A stretch of DNA of 64,000 nucleotides. Origin: JAEUJM01 sp041908445. Its GTDB lineage: Bacteria > Actinomycetota > Acidimicrobiia > Acidimicrobiales > DATDAH01. The notes beneath the pieces were generated by a model. That model was not told the origin of the DNA and did no database searches. It was given only the letters and a program-made list of their open reading frames with translations. Each line of letters begins with the position of its first letter. Within the stretch, counting starts at the first letter, position 1. The translations under genes and the position numbers were made by a program. The stretch is from positions 62,001-126,000 of the forward strand of contig JAYRFK010000065.1 in NCBI GenBank assembly GCA_041908445.1. Reading direction: 5' to 3'. This document shows positions 25,839 to 34,208 of the stretch, piece by piece.

Positions 25839-27283
25839 CGGTCGCGCCCTGCGTGGCGGTCGAGGATGTGGGCGACGGCGGCGGTGAGGCCGCGGGCCAT
25901 GCCGAGGTCGAGGAACTCGTTGGGGCCGTGGGCGTTGGACCCGGGGCCGAGCACGCCGAGCACGAGGAACTGCGCCGCGGGGAAGCGCTCGCCCAGCATG
26001 GCCATGAACGGGATGGTGCCGCCCTCGCCCATGGCCGCCGCCGGCGCCCCGAACGCGTCCTGTGACGCGGCCTCGACCGCGTCGGCGAGCCACGGGGCGG
26101 TGGCGGGCGCGTTCCAGCCCGTGGCGGCCCAGTCGCCGGTGACCGTGACGGTGGCACCGTAGGGCGGGTCGGTGGTCATCGCCGCGGTGGCCGCGGCGAG
26201 GGCGGCGTGGGCGTCGCAGGTCGGGGGCAGCCGCACCGAGACGTTCAGCGCGGTGCGCGGCCGCAGCACGTTGCCGGCGTCCTCGATCGAGGGCAGCCCG
26301 TCGGCGCCGATGATCTCCACCGCGGGGCGCCAGGTGGCGTTGAGGAGCAGCTGGTCCCCCGAGCCCTCGACCGGGTGGGCCCCGTCGAGGAACGGGAACC
26401 GGGCCCACACCGCGTCGCCGAGCACCTCGGCGGCGGCGCCCGCCTGGGCCACCCGCTCGTCCGGGATGTCGACGTGGAAGGCGGGCAGGAGCACCTCGCC
26501 GGTGGTCGGGTCCTCGAGGCGGGAGAGCAGCTCGCGGGCGATGCGGAAGGTCGAGGGCACGATGCCGCTCGCCCCGGAGTGCACGCCTTCGCGCAGGAGC
26601 TCGACCGAGAGGGTGAAGCCGGCCAGGCCGCGCAGCGAGGTCGTGGTCCAGAGCCGGTCGTAGGTGCCGCACCCGGAGTCGAGGCACACGACCAGGCTGA
26701 CCGAGCCGAGGCGGTCGCCGAGGGCCTCGACGTGGGCCTCGAGGTCGGGGCTGCCGCTCTCCTCCGACGCCTCGATGAGCACGAGGCAGCGGCGGTGCGC
26801 GCCGCCGTGGCGCTGCACCGCCTCGATCGCCGTGAGCGCGGCGAAGATCGAGTAGCCGTCGTCGGCACCGCCGCGCCCGTAGAGGCGGTCGCCGTCGAGG
26901 ACGGGCGTCCAGGGGCCGAGACCGGCGCGCCAGCCGACCATGGGCGGCTGCTTGTCGAGGTGGCCGTAGAGCAGGACGGTGTCGGGCGCCTCGCCGTCGT
27001 CCCCGGCGCCGGCCGCGTCGTCGTGGGCGGGCACCTCCAGCACGATCACCGGCGTGCGGCCGGGCAGGGTCGCCACCTCGACGGTGAGGCCCTCGATCTC
27101 CCGGGCGCGGGCCCACTGCTCCAGCAGCGCCACCGCCTCGGCCATGTGCCCGTGGGCCTCCCACGCCGGATCGAACCCCGGCGAGACGTTGGGGATGGCG
27201 ATGTAGTCGTGCAGGAGGGGGACGAGCTCGCGGTCCCAGCGGTCGTTCACGAAGGCGGTGGTCTCGGCGGCGGGCAGGGGCAT
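25835..27283 (-). CDS. M20 family metallopeptidase (dipeptidase-like)
   Basis: The 482-aa enzyme has the M20 blocks: LLYGHLDKQPPMVGW (first metal His and catalytic Asp), GRGGADDGYSIFAAL (bridging Asp), EASEESGSPDL (catalytic Glu pair), CLDSGCGTYDRLW, and a C-terminal metal His near AHGPNEFLDLGMA. The central dimerisation domain is present. It resembles carnosinase-like dipeptidases and should act in the cytosol. The ORF continues upstream to 27814, but ATG 27283 gives the normal N-terminus and is preceded at 6 nt by CAGGCT. Confidence 0.88.
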   Translation of the reverse strand: MPLPAAETTAFVNDRWDRELVPLLHDYIAIPNVSPGFDPAWEAHGHMAEAVALLEQWARAREIEGLTVEVATLPGRTPVIVLEVPAHDDAAGAGDDGEAPDTVLLYGHLDKQPPMVGWRAGLGPWTPVLDGDRLYGRGGADDGYSIFAALTAIEAVQRHGGAHRRCLVLIEASEESGSPDLEAHVEALGDRLGSVSLVVCLDSGCGTYDRLWTTTSLRGLAGFTLSVELLREGVHSGASGIVPSTFRIARELLSRLEDPTTGEVLLPAFHVDIPDERVAQAGAAAEVLGDAVWARFPFLDGAHPVEGSGDQLLLNATWRPAVEIIGADGLPSIEDAGNVLRPRTALNVSVRLPPTCDAHAALAAATAAMTTDPPYGATVTVTGDWAATGWNAPATAPWLADAVEAASQDAFGAPAAAMGEGGTIPFMAMLGERFPAAQFLVLGVLGPGSNAHGPNEFLDLGMARGLTAAVAHILDRHAGRDR

Positions 27284-27373
27284 GGCCCCAGCCTGCCCGA
27301 TCGGGCGCCGGTCCCCGTTCAACGCGGGGGACCCGGCGGCCGATAGGTACAACGACCCAGAGGAGGCCGCCGC

Positions 27374-27781
27374 ATGCCCATGGAGGGCACGTCCGAGGAG
27401 TACGAGAAGCTGACGCTCGCGTCGCTGAAGAAGGCCGCCTCCCCGGACTCCGATGCGACGTACCACAACAACCGCGCGGCGATCTTCTCGAGCCTCGCCA
27501 TGGCCGCCGCCTCCGCGGAGATGGCCGAGGCCATCAAGCACCTCTCGGGCCTGCCCAGCGCCCTGGCGGGCGGCCCCACGGCGGGCGCGCCCGCTCGGGC
27601 CCCCGCCCCTGCACCGGCGCCCGAGGCCCGGCGACCGGGCCCGCCGAGCGGCCCCGAGCCCGAAGCGGCGCCCGAGCACCGGGCGGCGCCGCCACCCGCC
27701 GAGGGGCCGGTCGACCCCGAGTCGCGGGGCCTCCCCAGCCCGAGCCCGGTCATCGAGCTGTTCAAGAGCGAGTCCGGCTGA
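27374..27781 (+). CDS. Small hypothetical protein with Pro/Ala-rich tail
   Basis: The 135-aa protein is not recognised. Residues 1-60 look structured and helical (EEYEKLTLASLKKAA, YHNNRAAIFSSLAMAAASAEMAEAIKHL). Residues ~65-120 are a Pro/Ala/Gly disordered tail, and the last segment has SPSPVIELFKSESG. No signal peptide or membrane helix. ATG 27374 has a GAGGAGG ribosome-binding site. An SGNH gene follows after 26 bp, but that gene has its own promoter-like box. Confidence 0.65.
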   Translation: MPMEGTSEEYEKLTLASLKKAASPDSDATYHNNRAAIFSSLAMAAASAEMAEAIKHLSGLPSALAGGPTAGAPARAPAPAPAPEARRPGPPSGPEPEAAPEHRAAPPPAEGPVDPESRGLPSPSPVIELFKSESG

Positions 27782-27807
27782 GCGCCGCGGCGAGGTAGGA
27801 AGGGGGC

Positions 27808-28530
27808 GTGGCACCGACCGTCCGACCCCGCAACCGGGCCCGCACCGTGGTGTGCGTGCTCGTGGTGCTGCTCTTCGTCGGCATCCTCGGGACCAAGCTC
27901 GTGCTCGAGTCCCGCGAGACCGTGCTGCTCGCCGGCGATTCGATCCTGCGCCAGACCGGCCCCGCCCTCGACGACTCGTTCGGTTGGCGGTACGTGATCG
28001 AGAACGAGGCGGTCAACAACTCGGGCCTGTTGACACCGGGCTTCGTGGACTGGGTCGACCGCCTCGACCGCCTCGTGCAGGAGGAGCACCCCGACAAGGT
28101 CGTGCTGCTCTTCATCGGCAACTACACCGACACCGACTACTGGGTCGACAGCGCCGGCAACCCGGTGATGAAGAACACCCCGGAGTTCTTCCAGGCCTGG
28201 GGCGAGCAGGCCGAGCGGCTGATGCAGGTGCTCGACGGCTCGGGCGCGGACGTCTACTGGGTGCTGCCGCCGCCCGAGTACACCGAGGTCAACCAGATCA
28301 CCACCGAGGGCCTGCGGCGGGAGTACGAGGCGCTCGCCGAGCGGTGGCCCGACGTCCACCTGATCGACGCCAACGACGCCCTCGCCGGCCCCGACGGCGA
28401 GTACCTGGCGTCGATCACGAACCGCCACGGCGAGGTCGTCCCCCTCCGGGTGCCCGACACCGTCCACCTCACCGAGGCCGGCCAGCGCCGCCTCGCCCGC
28501 ACGATCCACCGGGCTCTCGTCGACGACTGA
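27808..28530 (+). CDS. Membrane-anchored SGNH/GDSL hydrolase
   Basis: The 240-aa protein has an N-terminal membrane helix (VVCVLVVLLFVGILG) and an external SGNH domain. Block I is LLAGDSILRQTG with the nucleophile Ser, block III is LFIGNYTDTDYW (Gly-Asn pair), and the C-terminal DxxH is DTVHLTEAGQRRLA. Such enzymes deacylate or acylate envelope sugars and lipids; the substrate is unknown. GTG 27808 is preceded by TAGGAA at 6 nt, a leaderless-type arrangement. Confidence 0.8.
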   Translation: MAPTVRPRNRARTVVCVLVVLLFVGILGTKLVLESRETVLLAGDSILRQTGPALDDSFGWRYVIENEAVNNSGLLTPGFVDWVDRLDRLVQEEHPDKVVLLFIGNYTDTDYWVDSAGNPVMKNTPEFFQAWGEQAERLMQVLDGSGADVYWVLPPPEYTEVNQITTEGLRREYEALAERWPDVHLIDANDALAGPDGEYLASITNRHGEVVPLRVPDTVHLTEAGQRRLARTIHRALVDD

Positions 28531-28567
28531 CCAAGCGCGGACGGGTCGCCTGGGTCACACTGGTCGG

Positions 28568-29233
28568 GTGGACGTGGCCGTGCTGGTCTACGACGGGGTG
28601 AGCGGGGCGGAGGCGGTCGCCCCGCACGAGGTCTTCCGGCGGGCGACGGGCGTCGACGCCCACTTCGTCGGCGAGGGTCGTGGCCCGTGCGTCACCCAGG
28701 GCCGCCCCGGCCTCCTCGTCGCCGACCGGACCCTCGCCGAACTGCCCGCGCCCGACGTGCTCGTCGTGCCCGGCGGCCTCGGCGCGCACCGGGTGGCCGA
28801 GCAGCCGGAGCTGCGGGCCTGGGTCGCCGCCGCCCACCGCACCAGCCAGTGGACGGCCGCGGTCTCCACCGGGTCGCTGCTGCTCGGCGCCGCCGGCGTG
28901 CTCGACGGCGTGGACGCCACCGGCCACTGGCTCGCCCTCGACGAGCTCGCCGGGCACGGCGCCACGCCGGTCGCCGAGCGCCTGGTCGTGCGGGGGCGCA
29001 TCGCCACGGCGTCGGGTGCGGCCAGCGCCCACGACCTCGCCTTGGCGGTGCTCGACCGGTGCTGTGGCCCCGACGTCGCCGCCGCGGTGCGGCGCTCGTT
29101 CACCCCGGGGGGCGACGACGACGCCGGGCGCCGGCCCTTCACCCGGCTCGGCCGGTGGGCCCACCAGGGCCGCTACGTGGCGGAGGACACGGCGACGACC
29201 GAGCGGCGCCGCCGCCGGCGCACCCGCGCCTGA
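28568..29233 (+). CDS. DJ-1/PfpI family protein with Cys-to-Ser at the nucleophile elbow
   Basis: The 221-aa protein has the class I glutamine-amidotransferase-like fold of isonitrile hydratases and AraC-linked sensors: MDVAVLVYDGVSGAEAVAP, then DVLVVPGGLGAHRV, and the elbow AAVSTGSLLLGAAGVL. In relatives the elbow reads C-T-G; here it is Ser100-Thr-Gly, so normal cysteine chemistry is lost. The expected His after GHWLALDEL remains possible. No AraC HTH follows; the tail is Arg-rich. CACACT lies 6 nt before GTG 28568. Function uncertain. Confidence 0.8.
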   Translation: MDVAVLVYDGVSGAEAVAPHEVFRRATGVDAHFVGEGRGPCVTQGRPGLLVADRTLAELPAPDVLVVPGGLGAHRVAEQPELRAWVAAAHRTSQWTAAVSTGSLLLGAAGVLDGVDATGHWLALDELAGHGATPVAERLVVRGRIATASGAASAHDLALAVLDRCCGPDVAAAVRRSFTPGGDDDAGRRPFTRLGRWAHQGRYVAEDTATTERRRRRRTRA

Positions 29234-29257
29234 TCGGGCCGGGGCCCGCCGGCGCGG

Positions 29258-30598
29258 TCAGGCGTCCTCGTCGTCGTCGTCGTCCTGACCGAGCGCGGCC
29301 AGCGCCTCGTCGTAGCGGCGGCGGATGTCGGCCAGGTCGCCGCCGGTCTGGATGTCGCGCACCGCGCCCTCCCAGATCATGTCGGCCTGCGACCGCAGGG
29401 CCCAGCGTTGCTCCTCGGTGCGCATCTGCGGGCCGAGCAGGGTCACCGACTCCAACAGCCGGATGAGCACGGCGGGGTTGTCGCTGCCCGCCTGGCGGAT
29501 CTTGTCGAAGGCGCTGTCGGTGACGTCGGCGAAGCTCAGGTACCGGTCGATGACCCGGATGGTGCCGGCCGCGTCCCGATGCGCGCGCTGGGGGAGCGGG
29601 TCCTCGGACAGGCGCAGCAGCGCCCCGGCGAGCCAGTTGACGCAGGTGAGCCCCGTGAAGGTGTCGTTGATGGCCGGCGACAGGGCCCGCAGCGCGATCT
29701 CGACGAGCTGGTCGACGGCGAAGCGCAGGTCCTGCTCGACGGTGCGCTGCGCACCGATGACGAGGCCGGCGTTCACCCGGTCGGGCGACGGGCGGCGGCC
29801 GTCCGGGCCCGGCACCACCTTGGCGACGGGCGAGCCCGCGAGCACGAACTGCCCCGGTCGCACCGTCAGCTGCAGGGTCGCGTCAGCGGCGGCGGCGCCG
29901 GCGACCAGCTCGTCGTGCTCGACCCGCTTGACGTAGCCGCTGTGGGCTGCGGTCACCACCGTGCCGGCCTCGTCGATCCGGGCGATCAGCGCGTCGACCT
30001 CGGACGGGTCCCCGTCGCCCACGAGCTCGCCCATGGCCGCGAGCTCGTCGAGGGCCTCGTCGAGCTGGGCGGTGATGCGGTTGACGACGGTGGCCGGCTG
30101 GATCGACACGGCGGTGGCGTGCAGGTACCAGACGAGGGCGACGGCGTCGACCATGGCGGCGAAGACCGCGATGGCCGCGGCCAGGCGCGGGACGAAGTCG
30201 ATGCCGTCGCCGTCGTGTACGGCCATGAGCACGATCAGGCTGTAGACGAACGTGCCCACGTAGAGGCCGATCGTGATCTTGGGCGCCCTGGTGGCCAGGA
30301 ACGTGCGGATCAGGCGGGGGCCGAACTGGGTCGACGCCACGGTCAGGGTCACGAGCGTGAGCGACGCGACCAGGGCCACGACCGTGATCGAGGCGCCGGC
30401 GATCGCGGCCATGAGGTTCCGCACGTCCGCCGCGCTGCCGGGGTCGAGCAGGACCGGGAACCGGTCCTCGGCGAGGAGGCGGTCGTCGACGGCGAGGGCC
30501 GCGAGGGCCAGCGCCACGAAGCCGGTGATGATCACCGACGGGATGAGCCACAGCGACGTGCGCAGCTCGTAGCGCCGGTGGCGGTACCAGCGGATCAC
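29258..30598 (-). CDS. DUF2254 membrane protein
   Basis: A 446-aa protein whose N-terminal half has four membrane helices (RTSLWLIPSVIITGFVALAL, SITVVALVASLTLVTLT, IGLYVGTFVYSLIVLMAV, FAAMVDAVALVWYLHATA) with the family marker STQFGPRLIRTFL. The C-terminal ~250 residues are cytoplasmic and include RFAVDQLVEIALRALSPAINDTFT. The biological role of the family is unknown. The tail ends in a run of Asp and Glu. No clear -10 box or ribosome-binding site is seen at GTG 30598. Confidence 0.85.
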   Translation of the reverse strand: MIRWYRHRRYELRTSLWLIPSVIITGFVALALAALAVDDRLLAEDRFPVLLDPGSAADVRNLMAAIAGASITVVALVASLTLVTLTVASTQFGPRLIRTFLATRAPKITIGLYVGTFVYSLIVLMAVHDGDGIDFVPRLAAAIAVFAAMVDAVALVWYLHATAVSIQPATVVNRITAQLDEALDELAAMGELVGDGDPSEVDALIARIDEAGTVVTAAHSGYVKRVEHDELVAGAAAADATLQLTVRPGQFVLAGSPVAKVVPGPDGRRPSPDRVNAGLVIGAQRTVEQDLRFAVDQLVEIALRALSPAINDTFTGLTCVNWLAGALLRLSEDPLPQRAHRDAAGTIRVIDRYLSFADVTDSAFDKIRQAGSDNPAVLIRLLESVTLLGPQMRTEEQRWALRSQADMIWEGAVRDIQTGGDLADIRRRYDEALAALGQDDDDDEDA

Positions 30599-30644
30599 GG
30601 CCGGGCCGGGTCGGTGCGGGGCGGGGGGACGGTGGGCAGGACGC

Positions 30645-32015
30645 TCAGATGCGCTCGAAGCCGCGCTGCAGCTCCCAGTCGGTGACGACCTTGTTGGCCG
30701 AGGCCCACTCCTGCTTGGCGGTGTTGAGGAGGTGGTGGTGCACGTCCTCGCCGAAGGCCTCGCGGGCCACCTCGCTGGCCTCGAACAACTCGATGGCCTC
30801 GACCAGGGTGGCCGGCACGCGGGGCACGTCGGCGGCCTCGTAGGCGTTGGCGGTGTAGGCGGGCCCGGGCTCGATGCCCTGCTCGATGCCGTGCAGGCCG
30901 GCGGCGATGGTGGCGGCGAAGGCGAGGTACGGGTTGCAGTCGGCGCCGGGCACGCGGTTCTCCACTCGGAAGCCCTTGCCGTGGCCGACCGTGCGCAGGC
31001 CGCAGGTGCGGTTGTCGCGGCCCCACACCAGCGCGGTCGGCGCCCACGAGTCGGGCATGTAGCGCTTGTACGAGTTCACGTAGGGGGCGTAGCACCAGGC
31101 CAGCTCCCGGCCGGTGGCGATGAGGCCACCGACGTAGTGGCGGTACACCTCGCTCATGTGGTCGGCGGCGTCGGGGTCCCACGTCAGCGACTCGGTGCCC
31201 TCGGCGTCCCAGAGGCTCGAGTGCAGGTGGCAGGACGAGCCCACGTCCTCCATGGACCACTTGGCCATGAAGGTCAGCGACCGCCCGTTCAGGGCGGCGA
31301 TCTCCTTGGCCCCGTTCTTGTAGACGGTGTGGACGTCGGCCATGGGCAGGGCGTCGTCATAGGTGATGTTGATCTCGTGCTGGCCGTAGCCCGCCTCACC
31401 CTTGGAGAACTCCACCGGGACCTCGGCGCCGAGCATCCCGTTGCGGATCTGGCGGATGAGGTACTCGTCCTTGGTGGTCTGGAGGATGTGGTAGTCCTCG
31501 ATGAACTTCGAGTGGGGCGTGAGCCCCTTGTAGCCCTTGTCGTGGGCCTCCTCGTAGGTGTCCATGAAGAGGAAGAACTCGAGCTCGGCGCCGAACTTCA
31601 CCGAGTAGCCCTTCTCCGCGGCGCGCTCGATCTGGCGCTTCAGGATCTGGCGGGGTGACACCGCCACCGGCTCGTCGGTGTCCTCGTCGACCAGGTCGCA
31701 GATCACGAGCGCCGTCTTCTCCAGCCACGGCACGAGCCGCAGCGTGGTGAGGTCGGCGATGCACTTGGCGTCGCCGTAGCCCTGGTCCCAGTTGGCGTAG
31801 CGGTAGCCCGGCAGCGGCGTCATGTCGACGTCGACCGCGAGCAGGTAGTTGCACACGTGCACCGCGCCCTCGCCCTCGCTCGACACCACCTGGTCGAGGA
31901 AGTACGGGCCGGTGACGCGCTTGCCCATGAACCGGCCCTGGAGGTCGGGGAAGACGGTGAGGATCGTGTCGATCTCGCCCGCCCCGATGAGGGCTTCCAG
32001 CTCGGTCAGCTCCAT
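30645..32015 (-). CDS. Glutamine synthetase-like gamma-glutamyl ligase
   Basis: The 456-aa protein has the GlnA catalytic domain: KFGAELEFFLF (metal Glu), YGQHEINITYDDAL, FMAKWSMEDVGSSCHLHSSLWD (nucleotide and metal His) and NSYKRYMPDSWAPTALVWGRDNRTCGLR (Arg ligands), then VENRVPGADCNPYLAFAATIA. It lacks the Tyr-adenylylation C-terminus of GlnA1 and resembles the GlnA3/GlnT type, which often joins glutamate to amines. The start has a GGGGAG ribosome-binding site. Its neighbour, an SDR oxidoreductase on the same strand, suggests amine or alcohol catabolism (inference). Confidence 0.85.
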   Translation of the reverse strand: MELTELEALIGAGEIDTILTVFPDLQGRFMGKRVTGPYFLDQVVSSEGEGAVHVCNYLLAVDVDMTPLPGYRYANWDQGYGDAKCIADLTTLRLVPWLEKTALVICDLVDEDTDEPVAVSPRQILKRQIERAAEKGYSVKFGAELEFFLFMDTYEEAHDKGYKGLTPHSKFIEDYHILQTTKDEYLIRQIRNGMLGAEVPVEFSKGEAGYGQHEINITYDDALPMADVHTVYKNGAKEIAALNGRSLTFMAKWSMEDVGSSCHLHSSLWDAEGTESLTWDPDAADHMSEVYRHYVGGLIATGRELAWCYAPYVNSYKRYMPDSWAPTALVWGRDNRTCGLRTVGHGKGFRVENRVPGADCNPYLAFAATIAAGLHGIEQGIEPGPAYTANAYEAADVPRVPATLVEAIELFEASEVAREAFGEDVHHHLLNTAKQEWASANKVVTDWELQRGFERI

Positions 32016-32068
32016 GGCACTCCCCTGGCGTCGATCGGGTGGTTCGAAGGCGGTGGCGGCCCGGCCCG

Positions 32069-32845
32069 CTACTCCGGCGTGACGTAGGCGGCGCTGATGC
32101 CGCCGTCGACCACGAGCTGCTGGCCGGTCATGAGCGACGACTCGTCGCTGGCCAGGAACAGGGCGGCGTTGGCGATCTCTCGGGCCTGGCCGAAGCGCCC
32201 GATGGGCACGTGCACGAGGCGCCGGGCCCGCTTGGCGTCGTCGGAGAGCAGCTCGGCCATGAGGTCGGTCATGATCGGGCCGGGGCAGAGGGCGTTGATG
32301 CGCACGTTCTGCTTGGCGTGCTCGATGGCCATCTCGCGGCTCATGGCCAGCACACCGCCCTTGCTGGCGGTGTAGGCGATCTGCGCGGTGGCCGAGCCCA
32401 TGATGGCGACGAGGCTCGACACGTTGATGATCGAGCCGCCGCCCGAGGCGACCATGGCCGGGATGCCGTACTTGCAGCAGAGCCAGACGCCCTTGAGGTT
32501 GACCTCCATCACGACGTCCCAGGTCGACTCGGGGGTGTCGAGGGTGGCGCCGTCGTCGGGCGGCATGATCCCGGCGTTGTTGTAGAGCACGTGCAGCCCG
32601 CCGTAGGTGTCGACCGCGAACCGGATCATGCGCTCGACCTGGTCGGCCTTGCTCACGTCCACCTGGACGAAGGCGGCGGTGCCCCCGGCGGCCTCGATGG
32701 CGGCCACGGTCTCCTGGCCGCTCTGCTCCGAGAACTCGGCGACGACGACCGTCGCGCCCTCCGAGGCGAACAGCTCGGCGGCGACCCGCCCGAGCCCCTG
32801 GCCCGCGCCGGTGATCAGCGCGACCTTCCCGTCCAACCTGCCCAT
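32069..32845 (-). CDS. SDR family NAD(P)-dependent oxidoreductase
   Basis: A 258-aa classical short-chain dehydrogenase. The dinucleotide motif is TGAGQGLGR, the structural motif is NNAGIM, the catalytic Ser lies in IINVSSLVAIMG, and Tyr-Lys are in AYTASKGG. LCPGPIMTDLM follows as usual. ATG 32845 was chosen over an upstream ORF start because it gives the standard MGRLDGKVALITG N-terminus. Its 223-bp distance to modC means it is probably not part of the molybdate operon. Confidence 0.9.
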   Translation of the reverse strand: MGRLDGKVALITGAGQGLGRVAAELFASEGATVVVAEFSEQSGQETVAAIEAAGGTAAFVQVDVSKADQVERMIRFAVDTYGGLHVLYNNAGIMPPDDGATLDTPESTWDVVMEVNLKGVWLCCKYGIPAMVASGGGSIINVSSLVAIMGSATAQIAYTASKGGVLAMSREMAIEHAKQNVRINALCPGPIMTDLMAELLSDDAKRARRLVHVPIGRFGQAREIANAALFLASDESSLMTGQQLVVDGGISAAYVTPE

Positions 32846-32979
32846 GGGTCCCGGCCCACCCTTCTGTGTGTCTCGGTGTACGTCTCGTCCGTCTCGCCCG
32901 CCGCCCGTCCTGCGACGGGGATCCCGCACCCTATTGCCTCGGCGCGGGGGTCGCGTCCGCCGGCGGGGCGCCCCGCCGC

Positions 32980-34035
32980 TCAGGCCGGCGAGACCTCGAT
33001 CTCCGACGCCTTGACCGCGGCCCAGGCGGGGTCACCCACCACCAGGCCGAGGTCGGCCAGGGCCCCGGCGGTGACGTCGGCGAGCAGGGGGAGCGGGCCC
33101 TCGAGCTGCACCCGGGCGGCGTCGCCGCGGTGCTCGATGCCGGCGATGCGCCCCTCGACCACGTTGCGGGGCGAGCCCTCGGGACGGTGGCGGTGCAGGC
33201 TCACCGCGCTCGGCGCCACCACGGCGAGGGCGGGGCCGACGGGGGCGGGGGCGGGCACGACGAGGGGGACGCCGCCGTCGAGGACCAGGCGGTGGCCGTC
33301 GCCCCGGCCCCGCCACAGGTTCAGGCCCACGACGCTGGCGGTGTACGCGGTGCGGGGCCGGCGGCGGAGCTCGTCGGGGGTGCCGACCTGGGCCACGGCG
33401 CCGTCCTCGACCACGACGAGCCGGTCGGCGAGCACGAGGGCCTCGACCGGGTCGTGGGTCACGAGCAGGCGGGCGCCGGCGAACGAGTCGAGGTGGCGGC
33501 GCAGGTCGGCCCGCACCGCGGGCCGGGCCTGGGCGTCGAGCGCGGAGAGCGGCTCGTCGAGCAGGAGCACCCGGGGGCGGGGCGCGAGGGCGCGGGCGAG
33601 GGCGACCAGCTGGGCTTGGCCGCCCGACAGGGCCCCGGGGCGGTCGCCGGCCCGGTCGGCCAGGCCGACCCGCTCGAGCCAGTGCCGTGCCTCGGAGCGG
33701 GCGAGCGCCGTGCGCATGCCCTCGCACCGCAGGCCGAAGGCCACGTTGTCGAGCACGCTCAGGTGCGGGAAGAGGCGCCCGTCCTGGAAGACCACGCCGA
33801 CGGGCCGCTCCTCGGGGGGCCGGTCCAGCCCGGCGCGCGAGTCGAGCAGGACGCCGCCGTCGACGAGGACGTGGCCCTCCGCCGCGACGAGCCCGGCGAT
33901 CGCCGCGAGGAGCGTGCTCTTGCCGGCGCCGTTCGGGCCCAGGACGACGACGAGCTCGCCGGCGTCGGCAGTGAGCGCGACGTCGAGTCGGAAGCCGGGT
34001 CGCTCGACCACCACGGCGGCGTCGAGTGCCTTCAC
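32980..34035 (-). CDS. modC: Molybdate ABC transporter ATP-binding protein
   Basis: The 351-aa ATPase powers molybdate uptake. Walker A is GPNGAGKSTLL, the signature LSGGQAQLVALARALA, and Walker B VLLLDEPLSALDAQAR. The C-terminal ~110 residues contain a Mop/TOBE-like domain ending AAVKASEIEVSPA. GTG 34035 yields the usual family length. An in-frame ATG at 34212 overlaps the modB stop (ATGA), but it would add 59 residues of Gly/Pro/Ala-rich sequence encoded by the homopolymer patch at 34081-34173. Which start is real depends on whether that patch is correctly sequenced. Confidence 0.9.
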   Translation of the reverse strand: MKALDAAVVVERPGFRLDVALTADAGELVVVLGPNGAGKSTLLAAIAGLVAAEGHVLVDGGVLLDSRAGLDRPPEERPVGVVFQDGRLFPHLSVLDNVAFGLRCEGMRTALARSEARHWLERVGLADRAGDRPGALSGGQAQLVALARALAPRPRVLLLDEPLSALDAQARPAVRADLRRHLDSFAGARLLVTHDPVEALVLADRLVVVEDGAVAQVGTPDELRRRPRTAYTASVVGLNLWRGRGDGHRLVLDGGVPLVVPAPAPVGPALAVVAPSAVSLHRHRPEGSPRNVVEGRIAGIEHRGDAARVQLEGPLPLLADVTAGALADLGLVVGDPAWAAVKASEIEVSPA

Positions 34036-34080
34036 CGCCGCGCCACCCCCGTCGTGGTGGGTCGCCCAGTTGGGTGGCGG

Positions 34081-34173
34081 GGCCCCCCAAAAGGGGGCCC
34101 GACCCCCCCCCCCCCCCCCGTCGTTTGGGGCCCCCTTTTGGGGTCCCCGGCCCCCAAATCCGGGAGCCAGTTC
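34081..34173. other. G/C homopolymer and palindromic patch between modB and modC
   Basis: Contains a run of 17 C (34103-34119) between two AT-cored palindromes (GGCCCCCCAAAAGGGGGCC and GGGGCCCCCTTTTGGGGTCC). At 34149-34173 it ends with an arm resembling the palindrome found at 40326-40369 (CCGGGAGCCAGTTC versus CGGGAGCCAGAAC). Nothing else like it occurs in the window except 35147-35222. It may be a true hairpin repeat whose central part was badly read. Confidence 0.6.
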
Positions 34174-34208
34174 CGCCCGGATCGCCGGCGAGGCGCTCTG
34201 GCCCGGGC

